From JAGTVG01 sp965365275 (GTDB taxonomy: Bacteria > Bacteroidota > Bacteroidia > Cytophagales > Cyclobacteriaceae): a DNA stretch of 64,000 nt. The stretch's first letter is position 1; every line of letters begins with the position of its first letter. This document shows, piece by piece, positions 42,270 to 51,620 of the stretch. A model generated the notes under the pieces. The model made no database searches. It was not told the origin of the DNA and saw only the letters and a list, made by a program, of their open reading frames with translations. The DNA lies in assembly GCA_965365275.1 (NCBI GenBank), contig CBDUBA010000004.1:1-64000 (forward strand). The letters are read 5' to 3'. A program made the translations under genes and the position numbers.

Positions 42270-44066
42270 ATGAAAAAGGATGTCAAGTCCATAATTGCCA
42301 AATATAACAAGGATGAAACCCGGTTAATGGATATCCTGATTGATATTCAGGATTCCCTGGGATTTATTTCTCCTGAGGCTATTGATGTCATATCCGAGGA
42401 CCTGAACTTATCGCATGTCGATGTGGAACAGACTATTTCATTTTACCATTTCTTTTCAATGACGCCATTAGGTAAGTATAATATTTACCTGAACAATAGT
42501 GCAGTGGCCAATATGATGGGATGCGCTGAAGTAGCAAAAGTATTTGAAGAGGAAGCCGGATGTAAGTTCGGGGAAGTATCAGAAGATGGACAGCTGGGTA
42601 TGTTTTATACCTCATGCATTGGGATGAATGACCAGGAACCAGCTGCCATAATCAATGGCATGGTGTTTACACGTCTTACAAAATTCAGGGCCCGTGAGAT
42701 AATTCGAGATATCAAGGCGGGCAAGAACGTTGAAGAAATGTATGTGGCAAGTTATGGTGATGGCGCAAACAGCAACCAACTGATCAAATCAGTTGTTAGC
42801 AACAACATCAGGAAGATAGGGCCAATACTCTCACCTAAAGCCGAATACGGGAGTGCTTTGAAAAAAATAATAAAACTATCCCCCAATGAGGTAATCGACG
42901 AGGTCAAATCATCGAATATCCGTGGAAGAGGTGGAGCAGGATTTCCAACGGGTCTTAAATGGGAATTTTGCCGGAAAGCTCCGGGAGACAAAAAATATAT
43001 TTTCTGTAATGCTGATGAAGGAGAACCCGGCACTTTTAAAGACCGTGTTCTCTTAACAGAAAGACCCAAACGCTTATTGGAAGGTATGGCCATTGCCGGT
43101 TATGCTGTTGGAGCTGAAGAGGGAATAATTTATCTAAGATACGAATATAAATACTTGCAAGAATATCTTGAGAATGTGATTAGGGAAGCCAGGGAGGCAA
43201 ACTTTTTAGGAAAGGATATATGCAAGAAAAAAGGATTCAATTTTGATGTTCGAATTCAATTTGGAGCTGGAGCATATGTCTGTGGTGAAGAATCCGCACT
43301 TATAGAATCAGCAGAAGGAAAACGGGGTGAGCCTCGTGACAGGCCACCATTCCCGGTTGAAAAGGGGTATTTGAATAAACCTACGATCGTTAATAATGTG
43401 GAGACACTTTCAGCTGTTACTCAGATCATCAATAATGGAGGCGAATGGTATCGTTCGTTTGGAACGCGTGAGTCAACAGGAACAAAAGTTTTAAGCGTAT
43501 CCGGCGATTGCCTGCATCCGGGTGTATATGAAGTAGAATGGGGTTTCAGTGTAAATGATATCCTTGACCTGGTAGGTACGATGGGAGAAGTCCAGGCGGT
43601 ACAAGTGGGTGGTCCGTCCGGACGCTGTATTGCGCCTTATGATTTTAACAGGATTCTGGGGTATGAGGACCTTGCCACAGGGGGTTCCTTAATTATTATT
43701 GGAAAGCAAAGGGATCTGCTTAAAGATATCGTTCTCAATTTTATGGACTTCTTTGTTGAAGAATCATGCGGATCGTGCACGCCTTGCAGATCATTGAGCG
43801 TTATTTACAGGGATAAACTAAAAAAGATACTGAATGGCAGGGGGGTACAGAAAGACCTCGACGATTTGTATGCATGGCGTCATATTATGAAAGGAAACCG
43901 TTGCGGTCTGGGGCAAACTGCTTTGAACCCTATTCTTACAACACTCAGGAATTTCCCCGAGCTGTATGAAAACAGAATTCAGAAGAATAAAACGTTCGAT
44001 GAAGGATTTGATATTCATGCAGCATTGAAGGATTCATTTGAGATCACAGGTAGAAAATCATTTTAA
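42270..44066 (+). CDS. hoxF: NAD-reducing hydrogenase diaphorase subunit HoxF (HoxE-HoxF fusion)
   Basis: Diaphorase subunit of 598 residues that exchanges electrons between NAD(H) via FMN and the FeS chain. The N-terminal NuoE/HoxE-like domain (about 1-150) has lost its [2Fe-2S] ligands: only C116 in TSCIGMNDQEPA remains and the last ligand position is Asn. The NuoF-like part is complete, with RGRGGAGFPTGLKW (NAD/FMN), GAGAYVCGEESALIES (FMN) and the [4Fe-4S] cysteines C500, C503, C506 in ESCGSCTPC plus C545 in NRCGLGQ. The length matches HoxF of Ralstonia-type soluble hydrogenase. Confidence 0.93.
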   Translation: MKKDVKSIIAKYNKDETRLMDILIDIQDSLGFISPEAIDVISEDLNLSHVDVEQTISFYHFFSMTPLGKYNIYLNNSAVANMMGCAEVAKVFEEEAGCKFGEVSEDGQLGMFYTSCIGMNDQEPAAIINGMVFTRLTKFRAREIIRDIKAGKNVEEMYVASYGDGANSNQLIKSVVSNNIRKIGPILSPKAEYGSALKKIIKLSPNEVIDEVKSSNIRGRGGAGFPTGLKWEFCRKAPGDKKYIFCNADEGEPGTFKDRVLLTERPKRLLEGMAIAGYAVGAEEGIIYLRYEYKYLQEYLENVIREAREANFLGKDICKKKGFNFDVRIQFGAGAYVCGEESALIESAEGKRGEPRDRPPFPVEKGYLNKPTIVNNVETLSAVTQIINNGGEWYRSFGTRESTGTKVLSVSGDCLHPGVYEVEWGFSVNDILDLVGTMGEVQAVQVGGPSGRCIAPYDFNRILGYEDLATGGSLIIIGKQRDLLKDIVLNFMDFFVEESCGSCTPCRSLSVIYRDKLKKILNGRGVQKDLDDLYAWRHIMKGNRCGLGQTALNPILTTLRNFPELYENRIQKNKTFDEGFDIHAALKDSFEITGRKSF

Positions 44067-44086
44067 ATTATAAACTGGAATAAGAA

Positions 44087-44800
44087 ATGTCGAAAGTTTT
44101 AAACTTTACAATTGATGGGGTGATATGTATGGCAGAAAAAGGTCAGACCATTTTGAACGCAGCTGCTGCCAATAAAATATATATTCCAACTTTATGTAAT
44201 CTTCCCGGACTTAAACCCAGAGGCTCATGCCGTGTATGTAATGTCAAGGTAAACGGTAAATTTTTAACAGCTTGCACCACACCGGTTGCCGAAGGTATGG
44301 AAATTGAAAACAACACAAATGATATAATTGATATTAGAAAATCGATCATTGAGCTGCTGCTTGTCGAAGGAAATCATTACTGCCCTTATTGTGAAAAAAG
44401 CGGCAATTGCGATCTCCAGGCGATAGCCTACAAATATAGTATCCCGGCTCCACGATTTCCCTATCAATTCCCTGACAGGGATATCGAAGCCACAAATGGT
44501 AAACTGTTGAAAGATCATAATAGGTGTATTTTATGTAAACGGTGTATTCGTGGAATTAAGGACGAGGAAGGGAGAAGCATTTTTGCTTTTAAACGAAGAG
44601 GTCATAAGGTGATCATTAACGTCGATACAAAATTATCGGCCAATATGTCGGACGAAATGGCCCAGGAAGCTATGGATATTTGCCCGGTAGGAGCCATTTT
44701 GAAGAAGGAAATAGGATTTAAAGTACCTATCGGAGAGAGAAAATATGACAAAGACCCTATAGGATCAGATATAGAAGAAATTAAAGCAACTACAATTTAA
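44087..44800 (+). CDS. hoxU: NAD-reducing hydrogenase FeS subunit HoxU
   Basis: 237 residues related to the N-terminus of NuoG. It links HoxF to the hydrogenase dimer. A [2Fe-2S] site is formed by C37, C48, C51 and C63 (CNLPGLKPRGSCRVC...AC). A His-Cys3 [4Fe-4S] site follows in NHYCPYCEKSGNC. A further set CILCKRC with the later ICPVGA supplies another cluster. The HYC spacing is that of HoxU rather than complex I. It lies 20 bp after hoxF and 11 bp before hoxY. Confidence 0.95.
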   Translation: MSKVLNFTIDGVICMAEKGQTILNAAAANKIYIPTLCNLPGLKPRGSCRVCNVKVNGKFLTACTTPVAEGMEIENNTNDIIDIRKSIIELLLVEGNHYCPYCEKSGNCDLQAIAYKYSIPAPRFPYQFPDRDIEATNGKLLKDHNRCILCKRCIRGIKDEEGRSIFAFKRRGHKVIINVDTKLSANMSDEMAQEAMDICPVGAILKKEIGFKVPIGERKYDKDPIGSDIEEIKATTI

Positions 44801-44811
44801 ATCAGGAATAA

Positions 44812-45360
44812 ATGAGCAAACCTATAATAGCGACGACTTCATTGGCCGGGTGTTTTGGATGCCACATGTCTTTTCTGGATATCGACGAAAGGATACTTGA
44901 ATTAGCTGAACTCGTTGAATTCAATAAATCACCCATCAATGACATAAAAAAATTTACCAGAAAATGTGATGTCGGTTTGATTGAAGGTGGTGTATGTAAC
45001 AGTGAAAACATTCATGTCCTGAAGGATTTCAGGGAGAATTGTAAGATCCTGGTTTCTGTTGGGGAATGTGCCATAATGGGTGGATTACCTGCCTTGAGAA
45101 ATAATATTCCATTACGGGAATGTCTGGAAGAAGCCTATCTGGATGGTCCGAGTGTGGAGAACAATGAAGAACGTATCATACCCAATGATGAGGAGTTGCC
45201 CTTGATATTAGATAAGGTTTATCCTTGTCATGAAGTGGTTAAGATTGATTTCTTTCTTCCAGGCTGCCCTCCTCGTGCCGATATGATATATGAAGCATTG
45301 GTGTCACTTATTACAGGCAAGGAATTAAAGGTTCCTTACGAAGCATTTAAATACGACTAA
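44812..45360 (+). CDS. hoxY: NiFe hydrogenase small subunit HoxY
   Basis: 182-residue small subunit carrying the proximal [4Fe-4S] cluster next to the NiFe site. Ligand regions are AGCFGCHMSFLD (C14, C17), GECAIMGG and FLPGCPPRADM, the short layout of group 3 enzymes. It has no Tat signal, so the enzyme is cytoplasmic. It follows hoxU and precedes hoxH by 11 bp each. Confidence 0.95.
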   Translation: MSKPIIATTSLAGCFGCHMSFLDIDERILELAELVEFNKSPINDIKKFTRKCDVGLIEGGVCNSENIHVLKDFRENCKILVSVGECAIMGGLPALRNNIPLRECLEEAYLDGPSVENNEERIIPNDEELPLILDKVYPCHEVVKIDFFLPGCPPRADMIYEALVSLITGKELKVPYEAFKYD

Positions 45361-45371
45361 AATTAATCATC

Positions 45372-46823
45372 ATGGGACAGAAACTAACCATTGAACCCGT
45401 TACTCGTGTAGAAGGACACGGAAAAGTTACCATACATCTGGACGATGAGAATCAGGTTGTTCAGACCAGATTGCATATTGTTGAATTCAGGGGATTTGAA
45501 AGATTTATACAGGGAAGGCCTTACTGGGAAGCCCCGGTATTGGTGCAGAGGTTATGCGGTATTTGCCCGGTAAGCCATCATCTCGCTGCTGCTAAGGCCC
45601 TGGATGTGATTGTGGGAGTCGGACCGGATAATATTTCGCCGACGGCAGAGAAAGTGAGGCGATTAATGCATTATGGTCAGTTTTTCCAGTCACACTCCCT
45701 GCATTTCTTTCACCTTGTTTCCCCGGACCTGCTCTTCGGGATTGATGCTGATCCGGCTAAGCGAAATGTCATAGAAGTCGCCAAAGAATTTAAAGACCTG
45801 GCTGTACAGGGCGTGATGATGCGGAAGTTCGGACAGGAGATCATCGAAGCTACAGCAGGGAAAAAGATCCATGGTACAGGGGCCATACCAGGGGGCGTTA
45901 ATAAATCACTTTCCATCGAGGAAAAAATGAAATTTCTGATAGGTAAGGATCCTTTAAATATTGATCAAATGATTGCCTGGGCTCAGGGAGCGCTTGATCT
46001 GTTCAAGGATTATCACAAGAATAACAAAGACCTGCTTGATAATTTCGCAAAATTCCCGTCCAGCCATCTTAGTTTGGTGAGAAAAGACGGTGCCCTGGAT
46101 ATATATCATGGTGTGATCCGAGCCGTGGATACTGAAGGGAACAAGATCCTGCATGATGTGGATTATCAGGATTATCTTGATTACATCGCTGAAGAAGTTA
46201 AATCATGGAGTTATATGAAATTCCCTTACCTTCGGTCTTTGGGCAATAAGGAAGGCTGGTATACGGTTGGCCCTTTGGCCAGGCTGAATACCTGCGACTT
46301 CATACCTACCCCTTTAGCCCAGAAGGAATTTGAAATATTCAGAGCCTATACCAACGGTAAGCCAAACAATATGTCGATGCATATGCATTGGGCTCGTTTG
46401 ATTGAAACCCTTCATGCCGCTGAAATGATCAAAGAATTACTCGATGATCCGGATATTCTTGAAGGGGAATTGGTAAGAAAAGGAAGTAAGACTATAGAAG
46501 GTGTCGGTTTAATTGAAGCTCCCAGGGGAACTTTGTTCCATCATTACAGGATCAACAAGGATGATCAGATAGAAATGGCCAACCTCATTGTCTCGACTAC
46601 CAATAATAATACCCCTATGAACAAGGCGGTAGAACTTGTAGCAAAATCCCATATGAATGGAAGGGAGAAAATTACTGAGGGAATGCTGAATGCTGTTGAA
46701 ACAGCCATACGAGCTTATGATCCATGCCTTAGTTGTGCTACGCATGCGTTGGGGAAAATGCCTCTGGAAATTACTCTGTTGAATTCAAATGATGAGGTGA
46801 TTGATATAAAAAGATCTGAATAG
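45372..46823 (+). CDS. hoxH: NiFe hydrogenase large subunit HoxH
   Basis: 483 residues holding the NiFe(CN)2CO site. The first ligand pair is RLCGICPVSHH (C62, C65) and the second is DPCLSCATH (C452, C455). After H458 there are 25 more residues, the expected C-terminal extension removed by the maturation protease after nickel insertion. The sequence type, together with HoxFUY, marks a group 3d bidirectional NAD-coupled hydrogenase. It could oxidise H2 to make NADH or release H2 as an electron valve. The hyp maturation genes are not in the window. Confidence 0.96.
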   Translation: MGQKLTIEPVTRVEGHGKVTIHLDDENQVVQTRLHIVEFRGFERFIQGRPYWEAPVLVQRLCGICPVSHHLAAAKALDVIVGVGPDNISPTAEKVRRLMHYGQFFQSHSLHFFHLVSPDLLFGIDADPAKRNVIEVAKEFKDLAVQGVMMRKFGQEIIEATAGKKIHGTGAIPGGVNKSLSIEEKMKFLIGKDPLNIDQMIAWAQGALDLFKDYHKNNKDLLDNFAKFPSSHLSLVRKDGALDIYHGVIRAVDTEGNKILHDVDYQDYLDYIAEEVKSWSYMKFPYLRSLGNKEGWYTVGPLARLNTCDFIPTPLAQKEFEIFRAYTNGKPNNMSMHMHWARLIETLHAAEMIKELLDDPDILEGELVRKGSKTIEGVGLIEAPRGTLFHHYRINKDDQIEMANLIVSTTNNNTPMNKAVELVAKSHMNGREKITEGMLNAVETAIRAYDPCLSCATHALGKMPLEITLLNSNDEVIDIKRSE

Positions 46824-46824
46824 A

Positions 46825-47322
46825 TTGAGCAAAAAATTGAAAATATTGTTATATGGATATGGTAATCCCGGTAGGAAGGATGATGGTTTGGGACCAATAT
46901 TAGTCGAATTAGTTGAGAAATGGATAATCGAACAAAAAATTGAAAACATCTCTATTGATTCCAATTACCAACTCAACATTGAGGACTCCTATACTATCCG
47001 GGATTATGATATAGTAATCTTCATTGATGCTTCAATTGAAGAAATTGATGATTTTATTGTTACCCGGGTTGAGCCTTCCGAAAAGGTTAACTATACCATG
47101 CACTCCGTATCACCTTCCTTTGTTTTGAACCTCTGTAATAAATTATATCATTATACACCGGAAACATTTCTACTACATATCAAGGGATATGAATTTCAGC
47201 TTCAGGAAGGGCTATCAGAAATGGGCCGGAAAAACCTGGATGCCGCATTTGAATTCATTACGAATTTACTGGCGGTGCCTGAAGATTTAATTGAGAACCT
47301 GGACGCACGATTGCTGACTTGA
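46825..47322 (+). CDS. hoxW: Hydrogenase maturation protease HoxW
   Basis: Endopeptidase of 165 residues of the HyaD/HybD/HoxW type that trims the C-terminus of the large subunit. The N-terminal YGYGNPGRKDDGLGP is the family signature, with the nickel-sensing acidic residue in DDG; a second acidic site is in FIDASIEE. The start is a TTG at 46825, one base after the hoxH stop. No closer ATG gives the N-terminal motif, so TTG is required. Its position makes HoxH the evident substrate. Confidence 0.92.
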   Translation: MSKKLKILLYGYGNPGRKDDGLGPILVELVEKWIIEQKIENISIDSNYQLNIEDSYTIRDYDIVIFIDASIEEIDDFIVTRVEPSEKVNYTMHSVSPSFVLNLCNKLYHYTPETFLLHIKGYEFQLQEGLSEMGRKNLDAAFEFITNLLAVPEDLIENLDARLLT

Positions 47323-47407
47323 AATATCTCTTATACTAAAGCCCCTTAGGGCAAATTCCATTTTCTAATTCTCTAACAACTCAGATCGAAGGTATGATGG
47401 TAAATGA

Positions 47408-47737
47408 TCACTTTATTTCCGGTTTGATCATTACCAGCAATATTTTAAAATCGGTTGTTGCGTTCAAAGCATGGGGAATATCCGCAGGCATTATTATCAT
47501 TTCTCCGGCCTTAAGGGTATGAGACTTTTTATCGATCAGGATTTCGGCAACACCTTCAAGTACATTAACAAAGGCATCAAAGGGGGCTGTGTGTTCACTT
47601 AATCCTTCTCCTTTTGAAAAGGCGAACAAAGTTATACTTCCACCTTTGTTTTTTATGACCTGTTTACTGGCTACCCCCCCCTCAACATATTCTATGCCAT
47701 TGACCATGGTTGATTTTACTCCTTTTTCAAAATGCAT
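47408..47737 (-). CDS. Small cupin-domain protein
   Basis: 109-residue single-domain cupin with the first motif around GEGLSEHTAPFDAFVNVLEGVAEI (only one His of the usual metal set) and the second around KAGEMIIMPADIPHAL. The metal site is therefore partly conserved. It has no signal peptide and no obvious partner. It is convergent with hoxW and has a promoter region of 222 bp shared with the cytochrome b5-domain gene. Function cannot be assigned. Confidence 0.85.
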   Translation of the reverse strand: MHFEKGVKSTMVNGIEYVEGGVASKQVIKNKGGSITLFAFSKGEGLSEHTAPFDAFVNVLEGVAEILIDKKSHTLKAGEMIIMPADIPHALNATTDFKILLVMIKPEIK

Positions 47738-47959
47738 GATGTCTTATTTTAATTTTTCGATCAGGTTCCACTATTATCCCTACTCTATAAAGTAAATGCC
47801 AAATTAGGAAGAAAATAAATGACTTCTTTAATAATACCATGTAAAAATCTGAAATTGTTTCACCAAAAAATACTTATCTGTTGTTATAATATTTAATGAT
47901 ATTATACGCATGACAAAAAGCTCCATCGATAATTTGTTTATTTGTTTTAATTTAGAGAA

Positions 47960-48199
47960 ATGAAAAAGTATACCAGGCATCAGTTGGCATTGAGAAACGG
48001 TCAGGACAGGGAGGAGATCTGGTGTGCGTATAATGGTGTTATATATGACCTTACTGATTCTAATCGCTGGGATCATGGAAAGCATTATGAGCATTGGTCC
48101 GGGCAGGACCTTACAAAAGAAATGGAAGATGCCCCGCATCATGATTGGGTATTTGACAGATTCAAAAAGGTAGGATACTTAATGGATGAAAATGCATGA
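47960..48199 (+). CDS. Cytochrome b5-like heme-binding domain protein
   Basis: 79 residues forming one cytochrome b5-type domain. YTRHQLALRNGQDREEIWCAYNGVIYDLTDS, then WDHGKHYEHWSGQDLTKEMEDAPHHDW, follow the pattern of small bacterial b5-like domains. H-rich loops supply likely heme ligands (KHYEHW and APHH). No membrane anchor is seen, so it is a soluble electron carrier or heme binder. Its stop overlaps the start of the next gene by 14 bp, which suggests coupled translation and a shared task. Confidence 0.85.
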   Translation: MKKYTRHQLALRNGQDREEIWCAYNGVIYDLTDSNRWDHGKHYEHWSGQDLTKEMEDAPHHDWVFDRFKKVGYLMDENA

Positions 48200-48767
48200 A
48201 ATAGAGCCCTATTATCGATGGTTGAGTTTATACGATTCGTCAAAAGATGAACGGTCCCCGTTTTTTGGGAAGGAGTACAACTACGATCTTTACAGTGATG
48301 CCATTTATAACTATTATATTGATCCTGCCTGGGATTATATCGGATCGGAAACATTGTATGTAAAGATCCTATTTATTTCCTACGAATTGAAATTTTGCAT
48401 TATTGAATTTATCGGGGAGTGGAATGATGCCATAAACAATGATATCATGTTTCTGAAAAGGAATGTGGTGGATCACCTGAATTCTTATGGTATAAATAAA
48501 TACATTTTGATTGGTGAACATGTTTTTAATTATCATGGATCTGATGATTGTTATTATGAAGAATGGTATGATGATATGGATGAAGGGTGGATTGCTGGTG
48601 TTAATTTCAGGGATTTTGTTTATGAAGAATGGAAAAAATACAATCTTGATTATTATATAAATTATGGAGGCACCCTTCAGGTTGACAACTGGAGAACCCT
48701 GAATCCAATTGTACTTTTCAAAAAGATCGCCGGTTTTATAGCCAGAAGACTGGAAGCACCACGCTGA
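48186..48767 (+). CDS. Conserved Bacteroidota hypothetical protein
   Basis: 193 residues. I recognise the sequence type (IEPYYRWLSLYDSSKDERSPFFG; SETLYVKILF; EFIGEWNDAINNDI; FNYHGSDDCYYEEW) as widely conserved in Bacteroidota, but no function is known to me. It is rich in aromatic and acidic residues and lacks a signal peptide and membrane helices. The start at 48186 overlaps the b5-domain gene; ATG 48192 is an alternative. A link to heme or electron transfer through the overlapping partner is possible. Confidence 0.8.
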   Translation: MKMHEIEPYYRWLSLYDSSKDERSPFFGKEYNYDLYSDAIYNYYIDPAWDYIGSETLYVKILFISYELKFCIIEFIGEWNDAINNDIMFLKRNVVDHLNSYGINKYILIGEHVFNYHGSDDCYYEEWYDDMDEGWIAGVNFRDFVYEEWKKYNLDYYINYGGTLQVDNWRTLNPIVLFKKIAGFIARRLEAPR

Positions 48768-48931
48768 CTTAACCATTATAGAGTTATAATCAGCTCTGAT
48801 AAGTTTTTAACCTGCTATTTTTCTGATACGAGATTATTTCATCAAATAATTCAGTTTTATCAAAACAAAATCAAAACAGGCTGGTTTTAACTCTGTTTGT
48901 TTTTAATAACCGTTTAAATCACAATCTAATC

Positions 48932-49510
48932 ATGAAAAAAATTACTTTAAGTCTATTCTTTTTATCATTTGCTATTGCATCTTTTGGTCAGGTTGAATTG
49001 AAACCAGCAATCGGCATCAACGTCACGAATGTATCCAAGGATCCGGATACTGGAAGCACAAAAGGTCAGGTGGGATTTCAGGTTGGAGCCAGTGTGCTGA
49101 TCGGTGAGAAATTCTATGTTGATCCGGGGATCTTTTATGTAAAAAAAAGTACTCAGTTTGTTGAGGAAGGAACGAATCCTCAGGAACTTACATTGGATAT
49201 GTCCGGGATAAGGATACCCGTAGCGGTTGGTTATCATCTCCTGGGCAATGAAGAAAGTCTGGCCTCGCTTAGAATACTGGGTGGAGGATCAGCCTTTTTT
49301 ACAACCAGTGTAGATGCGGATGATGCCAGTAAAGATGATTTCAAAAGCCCTAGTTGGGGACTGTTCGCCGGGGCCGGACTGGATATATGGATCCTTTTCC
49401 TGGACGTTAAATATGAATGGTCCTTAACCGATGTTTCCAGCATTACAAACTTTGATGTAGGAAAATACCGGTCTTTTTACTCAAATCTGGGAGTTAGGAT
49501 TAGGTTTTAA
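48932..49510 (+). CDS. Outer-membrane beta-barrel protein (PorT-like/OmpW-size)
   Basis: 192 residues with a signal peptide (IASFGQ) and an eight-stranded barrel pattern with glycine-rich turns (GFQVGASVLIGEKFYVDPGIFYV; FAGAGLDIWILFLDVKYEW). It ends in NLGVRIRF with a terminal Phe. It belongs to the large group of small outer-membrane barrels with no assigned role. It is a single gene on the plus strand, convergent with sprT. Confidence 0.8.
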   Translation: MKKITLSLFFLSFAIASFGQVELKPAIGINVTNVSKDPDTGSTKGQVGFQVGASVLIGEKFYVDPGIFYVKKSTQFVEEGTNPQELTLDMSGIRIPVAVGYHLLGNEESLASLRILGGGSAFFTTSVDADDASKDDFKSPSWGLFAGAGLDIWILFLDVKYEWSLTDVSSITNFDVGKYRSFYSNLGVRIRF

Positions 49511-49525
49511 TGTAGAATACTACAG

Positions 49526-49644
49526 AAAGATAAATTTTATCTTTTCCACAGTAACAGTTCACCCGGTAAGGATTTTTATCAGGATATTTACCTGGAACAA
49601 TAATGATCAATATCGGGTGAATTTTAATATTTTTAAAATATTAA
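49526..49644. terminator. AT-rich hairpins between convergent genes
   Basis: Two perfect inverted repeats: 49526-49544 (9-bp arms, AAAGATAAA/TTTATCTTT) after the barrel gene, and 49624-49644 (10-bp arms, TTAATATTTT/AAAATATTAA) overlapping the sprT stop. Both are AT-only or nearly so, hence weak, but their positions fit termination from either side. Confidence 0.4.
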
Positions 49645-50261
49645 GATACTTCCCTAACCTGGGCAATTTCAGAAATTAAAAACTTTCTGCCCGTCTTGTT
49701 CTCCCTGCATAAGGATCTGGTCCTTCTTTTTTCGATCTTGGTATAAACTCGACCATTCAGGATGAATGATGCACCCTCATTTAGCTCTTCAAGGTATATT
49801 TGTCCATCATGATCATGGTGATCATATTGTCTGAGAAGTTTGGACAGTGACGCATCGCTCTGGCTGGATGCCTTAGGGTTCTTCATATGTTTTTTAAGTT
49901 GAACCAATACATTATCAGGGAATATCATATTGTTCATAACTGGCTCCATTATATCCTGGAAGATTTTCTTCCATTCCAGTCCGTGTGGCGGATGGTTATT
50001 CCCATGATCCAGGTACTGTTTAAGATGGGCTACCTCGTGAAGGAAGGTAATCAGGAAGGCATACTGATTAAGATTTCCATTTACCGTTATTTCATGATTC
50101 CGGTTTTTCTTATTATACCTGTAATCGCCAATCTTAGAAGTTCTATGTCTCGTTACCTTAAAACTGAAAGGATTTTCATCCCATTTGTCAACGCAATAAT
50201 CAACTGATTTTTCCGGAACATACTTTACAATCAATTCCCTGAATTTCTCTATCATATCCAT
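49641..50261 (-). CDS. SprT-like zinc metalloprotease-fold protein
   Basis: 206 residues with the zincin motif HEVAH (H75, E76, H79) and a third His in NHPPHGLEW, the SprT/Spartan-like arrangement. Basic residues dominate the C-terminal third, which in related proteins helps DNA binding. Unlike E. coli SprT, no clear zinc-ribbon cysteine set is seen at the end. The role (perhaps DNA-protein crosslink repair) is by family only. The start codon shares one base with the der stop codon. Confidence 0.85.
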   Translation of the reverse strand: MDMIEKFRELIVKYVPEKSVDYCVDKWDENPFSFKVTRHRTSKIGDYRYNKKNRNHEITVNGNLNQYAFLITFLHEVAHLKQYLDHGNNHPPHGLEWKKIFQDIMEPVMNNMIFPDNVLVQLKKHMKNPKASSQSDASLSKLLRQYDHHDHDGQIYLEELNEGASFILNGRVYTKIEKRRTRSLCRENKTGRKFLISEIAQVREVS

Positions 50262-51568
50262 TATTTATTCCTGAACACCACCTTGATGGGAACACCTGAA
50301 AAATCAAAATTACTTCTAATGGTATTTATTAAAAACCGCTCATAAGGAGCCTTGATATATTTTGGGTGATTGGTAAAAAAAGCAAAAGTTGGAGACTGAG
50401 TTGGCAATTGTGTGATGTATTTGATCTTAATATATTTCCCCTTGAAAGCCGGAGGTGGTGTTCTTTCTATGATGGGCAGCAAGAGTTTGTTCAATTCAGA
50501 TGTGGATACCTTTCTGTTCCTGTTCTCATATACCTGGAGGGCGCGTTCTATAACTTTAAAGATCCTCTGCTTTTTCAATACGGAAATAAATATTACAGGC
50601 ATATAGTTAAGCGGACCAAGTTTCTCCTCTATCGTTGATTTGAATTCCTCAGCGGTCCTGGTCTCCTTTTCGATCAGGTCCCATTTGTTGATCAGAATTA
50701 ATATCCCTTTTTTATACTTATTGGCCAATCCAATCAGGTTGACATCCTGGCTTTCCAGGCCCTGGGTTGCATCGATCATAATAAGACACACATCACTTTC
50801 CATAAGAGCCTTAATGGACCGCATGACACTATAGAATTCTACATTTTCCTTTACTTTGGCTTTTTTCCTCACCCCGGCTGTATCGATAAGGAGGAGGTCT
50901 TTTCCGAACAGGTTATAGCGTGTATTGATCGAATCCCGTGTAGTTCCTGCGATTTCGGTTACGATCGAACGTTTTTCTCCTATCAGGGCATTCAGTAATG
51001 ATGATTTTCCTACATTAGGCCTTCCAATAATAGATATTTTCGGTAGTTCATCGTTCGTCTCAGCATCATGCTCATCCTTAAACAAAGAAACCAGTTCATC
51101 CAGCAGTTCTCCAGTACCCGAACCATTAGTAGATGATATGGGATACAGGGTTTCATAGCCCAACTCATAAAACTCATTGGCAGCCATCCTTAGGTTATTG
51201 TTATCCGCTTTGTTAGGGGTCAGGAAAACAGGTTTACCCAAAGACCTGATAACAGTAGAGAAATCTTTGTCCAGATCAGTGAGCCCATCCTTACAATCAA
51301 CGAGAAAAATGATAAAATCGGCTTCTTTCATCGCAGATTCAACCTGGTCGCGGATAGCGGATTCAAAAATATCTTCAGATCCCGTTACATATCCGCCTGT
51401 GTCAATTACGGTAAAAGATCGACCATTCCATTCACCTACTCCGTAATGACGGTCTCTCGTAACACCACTTACATCATCCATAATGGCTTGTCTTTCTTCG
51501 ACAAGCCGGTTGAACAACGTGGATTTCCCAACATTTGGGCGGCCTACTATCGCAACCGTATAGGGCAT
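50261..51568 (-). CDS. der: Ribosome-assembly GTPase Der (EngA)
   Basis: 435-residue protein with two consecutive G domains and a C-terminal KH-like domain, needed for 50S subunit assembly. P-loops are GRPNVGKSTLFN (residue 8 on) and GRPNVGKSSLLN (about 180). DTGG and DTAG switch motifs and NKAD/NKWD specificity motifs are present. The KH domain near the end (TPPPAFKGKYIKIKYITQ) is typical. It is cotranscribed with sprT downstream; glyS lies 52 bp upstream. Confidence 0.97.
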   Translation of the reverse strand: MPYTVAIVGRPNVGKSTLFNRLVEERQAIMDDVSGVTRDRHYGVGEWNGRSFTVIDTGGYVTGSEDIFESAIRDQVESAMKEADFIIFLVDCKDGLTDLDKDFSTVIRSLGKPVFLTPNKADNNNLRMAANEFYELGYETLYPISSTNGSGTGELLDELVSLFKDEHDAETNDELPKISIIGRPNVGKSSLLNALIGEKRSIVTEIAGTTRDSINTRYNLFGKDLLLIDTAGVRKKAKVKENVEFYSVMRSIKALMESDVCLIMIDATQGLESQDVNLIGLANKYKKGILILINKWDLIEKETRTAEEFKSTIEEKLGPLNYMPVIFISVLKKQRIFKVIERALQVYENRNRKVSTSELNKLLLPIIERTPPPAFKGKYIKIKYITQLPTQSPTFAFFTNHPKYIKAPYERFLINTIRSNFDFSGVPIKVVFRNK

Positions 51569-51620
51569 ATTCTATTCGGGATATTTAAATTAAAGTTCTA
51601 AACAAGCTTTAGCCAGGTAG

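Noticed and set aside
47341..47352. Short stem GCCC-TTAG-type (GCCCCTTAGGGC) after hoxW
   Set aside because: Only a 4-bp stem with no T run close by; too weak to call a terminator.
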